Below, in pieces: positions 52,201 through 61,200 of a stretch of 64,000 nucleotides of DNA. The position numbers were made by a program, and so were the translations under genes. Under the pieces are notes generated by a model. The model was not told the DNA's origin. It saw nothing but the letters and a program-made list of their open reading frames with translations, and did no database searches. The stretch's first letter is position 1. Every line of letters begins with the position of its first letter. The DNA comes from Isoetes taiwanensis (lineage: Eukaryota > Streptophyta > Lycopodiopsida > Isoetales > Isoetaceae): NCBI GenBank assembly GCA_021234155.1, contig JAJEKV010000047.1:794494-858493 (forward strand), in the 5' to 3' direction.

Positions 52201-55200
52201 ACTCTTATTTTTATTCTAATGCTGTGAGTACCATTTTTATTGTATTATTATAATAAATCAATCAGAAAGAAAAGCAAAAAGTACCTGTTCATGCAATCGA
52301 CCTTCAAGTGCTTTCAGTCTGCATAAAGGAGAAGCAGCTTCGAATCTACTTTCAAGTTCAGAAAAGCTATTTTTTAAATGGGCAACATGTTCCTCCTGTG
52401 ATCCAAGTTAAATGAGAAGCATAAATTATCTTCATAATTTGGAAATCAATCCATTCTAAAAGTCATAATAAGACCTGTGCTGTAAGATGAGCATGAAGAC
52501 ACGAGAGTCGTTCCATCAACTGTTCCTTTTCTTTTCTAGCTTCAACTTGAAAAGTTTCATTTCTCTCCTCGATTGATTTTGCGGTTGTTTCGTATTTTAT
52601 AAGTTGCTCTTTTGAATCCTCTAACTAAACCCAAAACAGATCATCAGCATCAATTTTGTTACATGATATGAAATACTTATTATAACACCTAGATTTAAGA
52701 AGGCATTTAAGCTATTTATCATAAAGTTTAGGTGATAAATCTAAAACCAGAATAGCCTATAAGTATTTTTAGTTCATGGCTTTGGTGAATAAGCAGGAAG
52801 AATTGAGCAGGAGCTTTTTCATAAGTTCAATCGCCAAGACAAATTTTAAGGAAAACCTACACGAATTGATGTTAATGTTTAAAATGTCACTTATAGCTTA
52901 AGTTTTGTGTAAAGGACCCTGAGCATAGCTAAATATAATACATGGCAAAAATGATATGATGAAGTATAGTATAGTTATTGGCTCCTTTGACATCCATCGC
53001 ATGTGGATGAATCTAGAAGACCAAGCATGATTCAAATGGAAAGCATAAGGCAAGTCTAGTCTACGCACATAAATATGGAATGATTATATAGAAGTGTGTT
53101 CACAATAATTTTAGCATTAGCTGCAATTTTCTATAGTGACTTGCATGAGGAGCATGGACTAATGTTAGGTATTTTTGAGGAACACAGAAAAGAAACAAGT
53201 TCTTTTCTATGGATGCAAAATTTTATAATATTCACTTGCTTTTTATGTTGATGATGATTTTCTTGTTTGCAAGAGAAGCTACAGAGAAGAATAATGTTGG
53301 CCAAAAGGGTTCACATAAATATAAAGAAAGGACGTATTTGACATTAGCTGAAAAGATAAAGTGAAGCGTGAAAATGTAATTGAAAATGATAAAATGATTA
53401 TACCATTTGATCGCTTAAATAGTCAGTCTAGGATGATGTGGCATGGCCTCAGCCATATATTAAAACGATGACATCGCAAGATCTTAGCCACTGATAGAAT
53501 GAGATTCCTATAACTCTATACCTTTTTGAAAATTGAACATTAACTGAAAGAAAGCTAAATCTTCCTAAGTTAAATGCTTTTGTCCCAAAAGCTTCTTGAG
53601 ATTAGTAAATTTGGATCCTAAGAGGTTTTGTCATGCCTTTTGCAAATCGCTTGCTAACTTATAGGATAGTATAGTAGATTTAAAACTGAAAGTTTTATCT
53701 ATTTTCATATATACGTAAACTTTAAGATTGAGATACTTGGTAGGGTGAAATTTGTAATCTTTAATAAGTGCAATGGCCCAAAATTGTCAGAATATAGTTT
53801 GACTATTTTGAATGGTAGTTGAAGATCTAAAAGGGATGAAGACTAAAGCATCATGGATGCCCACAGAAAGAGCTTTAAACTCATTTTCAGTGGTGCTTAA
53901 ACTAACGATATTCTGCATTATAGATGTTCAGGTAACAAGATTCATGTCAACATGCACTAGAAAGATTAGTAGATGAAGAAAGAGCTTATGTAGGAAAGAC
54001 ATCTACCCAGGCTAAATATGGATCAGTTGACTCACAACTAGAATTAGAAGATAAAACAAGAGGCTCCCTTTGGCCCAAAAATGCTATTCCCTCATTTCCA
54101 TTCTCAGTAATGCAGACATCAAGAAATCTATAATCTATATTGTCTGAGAAGATCCCCTGCAACAGAAATAGACATACTAGAAGATGACGAAGTATGTGAA
54201 TCAAGATGCAAAAACATACGTTGAATAAGTTCTGCTCGAAACTGAAAATGAGCATCTCAATTGGCTAAATATCGTGCTATGCAAACTGCTTCGGCCCAAA
54301 AAACAAGACCTAAATGATGTGAAAAAGCGTTGTTCATCAAGGTCTTAAAGTCCCATTTTGAGAATGAGCATAAGGAATGAGAATGAGGAGAAAGATAGTT
54401 GTTAAACTCATAATTTATATGTTATGTACCATCATTATCAGTTCTAATAGCTTTAATTGAAGTGTTCATATAGATGTTTCACAAGTGAGGTTATGTTGAG
54501 TCAATTGAATGCCATCAAATTTGTCACAACTTCCAAACTTAAACTGCAATTATGTTTAATCAAGTGAATGCCGACTGATTTGTGCCCAACTTCCAAACCT
54601 AAACAGTAGCACATATAGGACCTAGATCTGTAATTTCAAACTTGGTACTGATTCTTTGGTGTGGGCGAGCAAAATCAGTTGTGAACACTAACCATGTCAT
54701 CTACATAAAGCAAAAGAATAGAGACGTCGCTATTTTCTATTTTCTAATAAAGCTTGCAGTCTGCTCTTGCTCTCCGATAGCCAAGATAATGTAACAAGGC
54801 ATTAACTTTTTGGTTCTAACATCTTCAGTCTAAGCCTATACAAACTATTCTTGATTTTGCAAACATAATTTGGATGTTCCTTGTCTTTGAATCCAGATGG
54901 TCTACATGTAGATATTTTCTTTTAGACTTCCCATTGAGAACATATGACTTGTAAGTCTAGTTGGTAAACAGACAACTTTCTGGGATAGAGAAAAGACTCT
55001 TAACATTCTCGTTCTTACTACAAGAGCAAACACTTCATATAATAATCTAACCACTCTTGTTGTTCCTGTTGTATTACTTAGGAATTAGCAATGGCGAAAA
55101 ATAGAATAGAATAGAATAAATTTTTTAACGTCCACGGAGACCAATAGGTCATGGGACCCATACAATGGGCTAGTACAATCATTACTACTAGGATTACTAC

Positions 55201-58200
55201 AGGGCTGATGAAACTTCGGTTGATTCAAAGTCTTTATAAGGACGAGAAGATGAAGATGAAGTTTCATTAGACAAGACAAGTGAGCATGATTTGATAAAAC
55301 ATCTTAATGGTGGAGCAAAAATAGAACGAGCATTGTCTACACTTGGTATGTTATCCACTGTAGATAAACTAATCAAACATGTAGAGATAGAAGATAGAAT
55401 AGGAATCTTACTGATTCATAACATCAATCAACAGTAGGGCCTGGAACACTGATAGGTTTAGTATCTTTATATTCAAAAGCTTCTTCTATTTGCCTAAGCC
55501 TGAGTTGGCTTTGCATAGAGATCAGGAGAATACACTACATCTTCTATGAAGACCATACTCCTAGATGCAAGAACCTTTCTAGTAGCTGGAAGGTAACATT
55601 TCCATGATTATATATTATCAGGGTAACTAATAAAAATGACTTTTGTAGCTTGCTCACACAGTTTACTCCCCCTATAAAGAATTTCCCATCGAACAGTACT
55701 AGCATACCCTAACCAACAGAACACTCTTAAGTGTGAAACATCTGATTACTCCATGAAGAGCCTCAAATGGTGTCTTTAAGTGCAAACATTTTGTAGGTGC
55801 CATGTTTGAGAGATATGCAATTGTTGTAATAGATTTTGTTCAAAATTTAGATTGCAGATGCTTATATTTTAATATGCTTCAGAAAAGTCCTATTTTTGTG
55901 TTCTGCCACACCATTTTGTGCATGAGATAGGGCATAATTAGCTGACTATGAATGCCTTTTGTATTAGTATAATCTTCGAACTCTTTCAATAGATACTCTC
56001 CTGCATTATCTATTTTAAGAACCTTGAGTGGTACTTGATAATAGTAAAGATTAATCAAGGCACTGAAATGCTTGAACATAAAAAAAGCTTCAGATTAGAC
56101 AGATATACTTGCTATAATCATCGACGGACTAAAAAATATCTGCTGCCACCAAGAGACATAGCAAATATCTAAAGCTTGAACTTGTTTATCAAGTTTACAA
56201 GCATCTTGAGAAAACAAGTTTAGGTTCTAGAAGCAATTTCTAATGCAACAATGTTAGCATGGACATACCTAGTATGCTTCAAGAGATTTAGGAACAGTTG
56301 TTATCATAGAGAATATATTTGGATTTTATGGAGGTATACCAGTAAGGCAATAAAGACCATCATTAAACTTGTCTAAAGTTTGGAGATTCGCATACTTCAA
56401 AGGTTTTTCCTTATAACATGTACATCACTGTCAGTAGTAAGGACCGGCCCAACTCTTCTTTGCTAGATAAATGCTTTGTTGCCCCTAAATCAACTAACGA
56501 GGCATGCTCATCATATTTCTCAACAACACTGCATAAGAACTGAGTTTCTATTGAGCTGATACATGAGAAACAGTGGCAACAAGGTCTAGTGCTGCAACTG
56601 AACATGGTGAGGAATTAGGTTTATTTCTGGAGTGCTACATTTGTTTTAGCCTAATCCTAAAGATTGTTTAGCATCTCTTTGCAACTTTTTGCAATTTTTT
56701 CGAAAATGGCTCTCTTTCCACAATGAAAGCAACCATAGAATCATTGGGGTATTAGAAAAAAATATATAATAGAATTGCAATTTGAAGCAGGTTGAGTAGT
56801 TAATGATTAAGTATTCTTCACAAGAATCAGCTTACAGCTCAAATCATTGAGCTTAGCATCTCCAATAAATACATGATCACTTTCTGAAAAAAAGTAATAC
56901 AAATGCATGCAGATAGGTATATAAATATAGAAACTTTACATGTAAAAATAATGCTCTACTTATGCCCACACAAAATTAATAAATGTAAAGTATAAGCCTG
57001 GCATCTAAATTCCAGTGCAAAAGATTAGAATGATGGCTACCTCTAAGAGGACAAGATTTAAATGGTTTTCTGAGGATTCCAACGATACTTCGAGTCCAAC
57101 CACCTGTTAAAGACATGCATGGCAACCTTTAATTCCATATTAACTAGTCTCATTAACCCCACTTGGAGTTTGTTAACATCTTATTTCTTTATTTTCTAAT
57201 GACTAAAAACAAGATCTTACATGTTCTTGACTTGTTCTTAATTGTTGTTCATTAAAATTGCATATATCTGAAACTTTTGCAAGCTCTTGCTCCAAAGAAA
57301 TCACTTGTTTCTCCTATGAAATTATCAACAAACAACACAGGGTCATGTTTATTTGGAAACTGAAATATCTATTGAGCACATTAAAAAATCATATAAAACA
57401 AGTATATGAAAGGGTTCCATGTTGGATATACATATATCAACAACCTAATGCACTTGGAATATTAAGACTATCATCAAGTAGAGGAAGCTTGCTAATAATA
57501 GACAATGGATCACATAGAGTATTTACAGTGCATGGTGATGTGATAAAATTATAGAGACTCATCCTAAATATTCATGCCTCCCGAAACTGGAGCATAAATT
57601 ATTGAAGGAATCCCTACATTATAAGGTGCTGGAAAGCACATATAATCCCACCTAGTCTCTCATCCCAAGCCCCACATGGTAGCGATTCCAGTGGCACAGT
57701 ATCGGCATTCCGCAGACACAGTTTGATTCAAAGGGCGGGGATCTCTCGACCCCTACGGCGATGATAGGTGGATTTGGTAATCGGTCCATCTCGATGTGTG
57801 AGGTGGGATCTATCATGAACCTTATCTCAACTTTAAAAGGTTTCTTGCCCTTTGGTTTGCCTCCAATTGCTAGGCATAGTTACCTTTCTTATCATGCCTT
57901 TGGCATTTGACCTATAACTCATCCCTCTTGGCATTGTACCTCGTCCTTAAGTTTTTCAATATTTCTAGTATTGGTTACTAAAATATGGAGTTGTACTTCC
58001 CTTGTCCAATCCATTTCTCTTTGAAGCAGTAAACTCAGGACATTACAAGATAATCTGACAACTTTATAGTTCCACTGGAAATAGAAATGGAAATGAAACA
58101 AATAATTCTTTTACTGCCAAAGGCATTTCTATGAACATTTCTCATGGTAATATATGGCACTCCTTTGTATGTCAAAGATCACCCTCTTTGTACGACCTCT

Positions 58201-61200
58201 ACGATCTGTGGTAGGAGCACTAGAAAGTGATGGAGATTAGAAATAGATCAACACTACGTTAAGGTGGCACCTAATTAGCTCGGAATCAAAACAGCAGAGG
58301 ACAGTAATTAAGCATGACTGTTTCTTTATAGAGTGAGACATTTCTACAGACATCCACACAATCCATACAATCTGTGGAAGGCTACAATCTGTGGTAGGAG
58401 CACTAGAAAGCAAGAGAAGTGATGGAGATTAGAAATAGATCAACACTACGTTAAGGTGACACCTAATTAGCTCGGAATCAAAACAACAGAGGACAGTAAT
58501 TAAGCATGATTGTTTCTTTATAGAGTGAGACATTTCTACAACATAAGCAGTCATCAAGGTGAGAGCGGCATTTATCTTGTACATGTCAATAAAGCTGGAT
58601 GTGTACACTTCTATACAGTCTTGATGAGCCCAATGTATAGCCTTAGCTTTGTTAAATTGGATGACTCGTTCTGGGCATCTAGATCCTTTGTGTTTCCTCG
58701 CCTTGATTCATAAGTCATAGTGTTTCTTTACCAATTTGTCAAATAAGCTTTGATTAGAACTTAAGGATATTCACAGCTTTTAATTGGTATCCTCTATTCT
58801 CGGTTCAAAGGTTCCATGCTAATGGTAATTCCTTTGAGACATCCACCTACGTTATCTTGTTTCGAACAGAATTTCTACAAATTTGTTAAGGTTCTGCTGT
58901 GCTTGAATGTTTTTATAACTCACCTTCAACTAGTCTGAGCTTTCAAAACAATGCACATTTAAAGACAATAGTATCTTCAAAGGATACGAAACTACAATGT
59001 TGGCTGCCTACATATTTACAATGAAGTTGGATGCTATGTCGCTCCTATAAACATAACATCTTGGAACTCCACCAGCAATATGCATATGAAAGCTTATCTT
59101 ACCAATGCCGCAAAAGCTGCTGAGGAAGCATCTCTCATCGTGCTGCAAAAGGCCAGAAAGTTATCACTAAAATTGCTTATGTATATATAAAGAAAAGAGG
59201 ACATCCTTAGACTATAATTAATTTTTTACAGAAATACCTGTCGTGGAAACGAACAATCCTCCTCAGGGCTTGCGCAAGAGCTTAAGCCCTGATACCTGAG
59301 TAACACTTGCTCATTCCAAAGGAAGCTATATCAACCCAAATTTTAGCAATACAATGGTCATATGTCAGGGATGCAAGTTCTCTAGCGGAATACTAGTTGC
59401 GCATATGTTGGTATATAGGCTATTGGTATACCAACATATACCCACATAAGTGTAAACATATAACACCAATTGTTGATCAAATAGCTGAGACAAAATTTGA
59501 GAATATGAAGCCGAAGCCAGTGGATTTGCAAGGTTTGTGAAAAATGGGGTCATAAAAATGAATTCAGAATATGAAAGGGTTGTCCAAGCAGCAGATTCAG
59601 AAAATTCAGTGAAGTTTGCATGGTTTGCAGAAATGGGGAGTCACAAAATAAGTTATAAATATGAAAGCACTGCCCATGTACAGTAACAAGGCAGATTTAG
59701 AAAGTTTTTAGATGATTATTTTTCTCGCGAGAATTGAGCCACCAAAGTAACAATTTGTTTGGTTGGACAGGCTGGGGTTCAAACAGGATCCGTTTGATTA
59801 CATTTAAGTTGCACTGAGCTACTAGCCTATTTTATGAGCATTTACCACTCCCCTCTAGGTCAACCTTCATGTGTCCCATTGCACATACTCCAAGATAGCA
59901 TTCAGTCCTGTCCACAATCCACCACTTGTTCCCTCTCAGGAAACCTTCATGTGTCGCATTATGCATAGTCCTATGATTGACACATTACCTTCCATCCCTC
60001 CCCATAATCTCCCATATATTCCTATCTCAATAGGACAACTCCATCCATAGTGAGATTTGGGCTCACAAGCCAATCGTGCTCATTCTCCCCCCATATAACC
60101 GGGGACCAACCAACATCATTAGCATCTGACTCTTAACCATTTGCTCTCCTCTCACCAGGGCAATTCCTGTCACAATAAGCTTTAAGATCACTATCCAAGC
60201 ATGCTCATCATCACTCCCATGCTACTGGACCATTCAAGCACTTAATTGCCCCACTATCTACCACTTGCTTTCTTCTCACTAGGGCAACTCCACCATAGTT
60301 GGACTTGGGCTCACAACCCAAACTTGCTCATTCTCATCCCCAAATCCTAGTACAGTTAAGCAACCTCGCGTTGGCCATTTGTTCCCCTCCCACCAGGGCA
60401 GGTCCAACAACACAAATCCAACACAGTGGCTTACTAGCTAAGCATTATCATTCTCACCCCTACACCATTGGGGACCATCCACAAAATTTAAATATACTCC
60501 ACTTGAAACCACAGTTCTGATACTATGTTCAGAATTGAGTCACAACCATGCTCATTCTCACCCTCTACCATTGGGGACTATCCCAGCGTGGTTAAGCGCC
60601 CTCCTCTTGAGACAACAATTCTGATACAATGATGAGAATTGAGCCACCAGCATACAGGATTGAATCCAATACCCATTGCTTGCAAGGAAGTGATCTATCA
60701 GTGAGCTATTGGTCCATTGGTGGACATTTTGAATTCATATATATCATGCTTCATGTACTCCAAAATTGTTGAACTATCACTAGCTAGATTTGTGGGAAAG
60801 TGGAAAGAAAATAAGGAAGATGATGTGGCTCAAATTGAACATCCAAGGATATGATGTGTTCTTGGAGGGACACCAAAAAGAGGTGGAAAGGTATTGTTAG
60901 GAGCATAATTAAGTTTAAGCATATGGCTCCTCACCTAAGACTCTATGTACCATCTTTGACATAGCTCTTCAATGATATCAGATTGCCAAATTCTACACAT
61001 TTCAAAAAATATTGAAATATATACATCATTGGTATTCTTTAAAAAGGAGACACATCACTTGATAACTACATCAGCAAACGATCTTGGGTCCATAAGAAAT
61101 AGTTTATCATTATAAGTGCGGAGAAGAAATGTTCGAATATGCTTCTTTTAAGGACCCTAGGTCTACTTGCTGATGTAGTTGGCAAGTGAGCTGAGTCAAG

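Noticed and set aside
59731-60650. CRISPR-like array
   Set aside because: Units are diverged and irregularly spaced, without constant repeats or unique spacers, and this is a eukaryotic nuclear intron.
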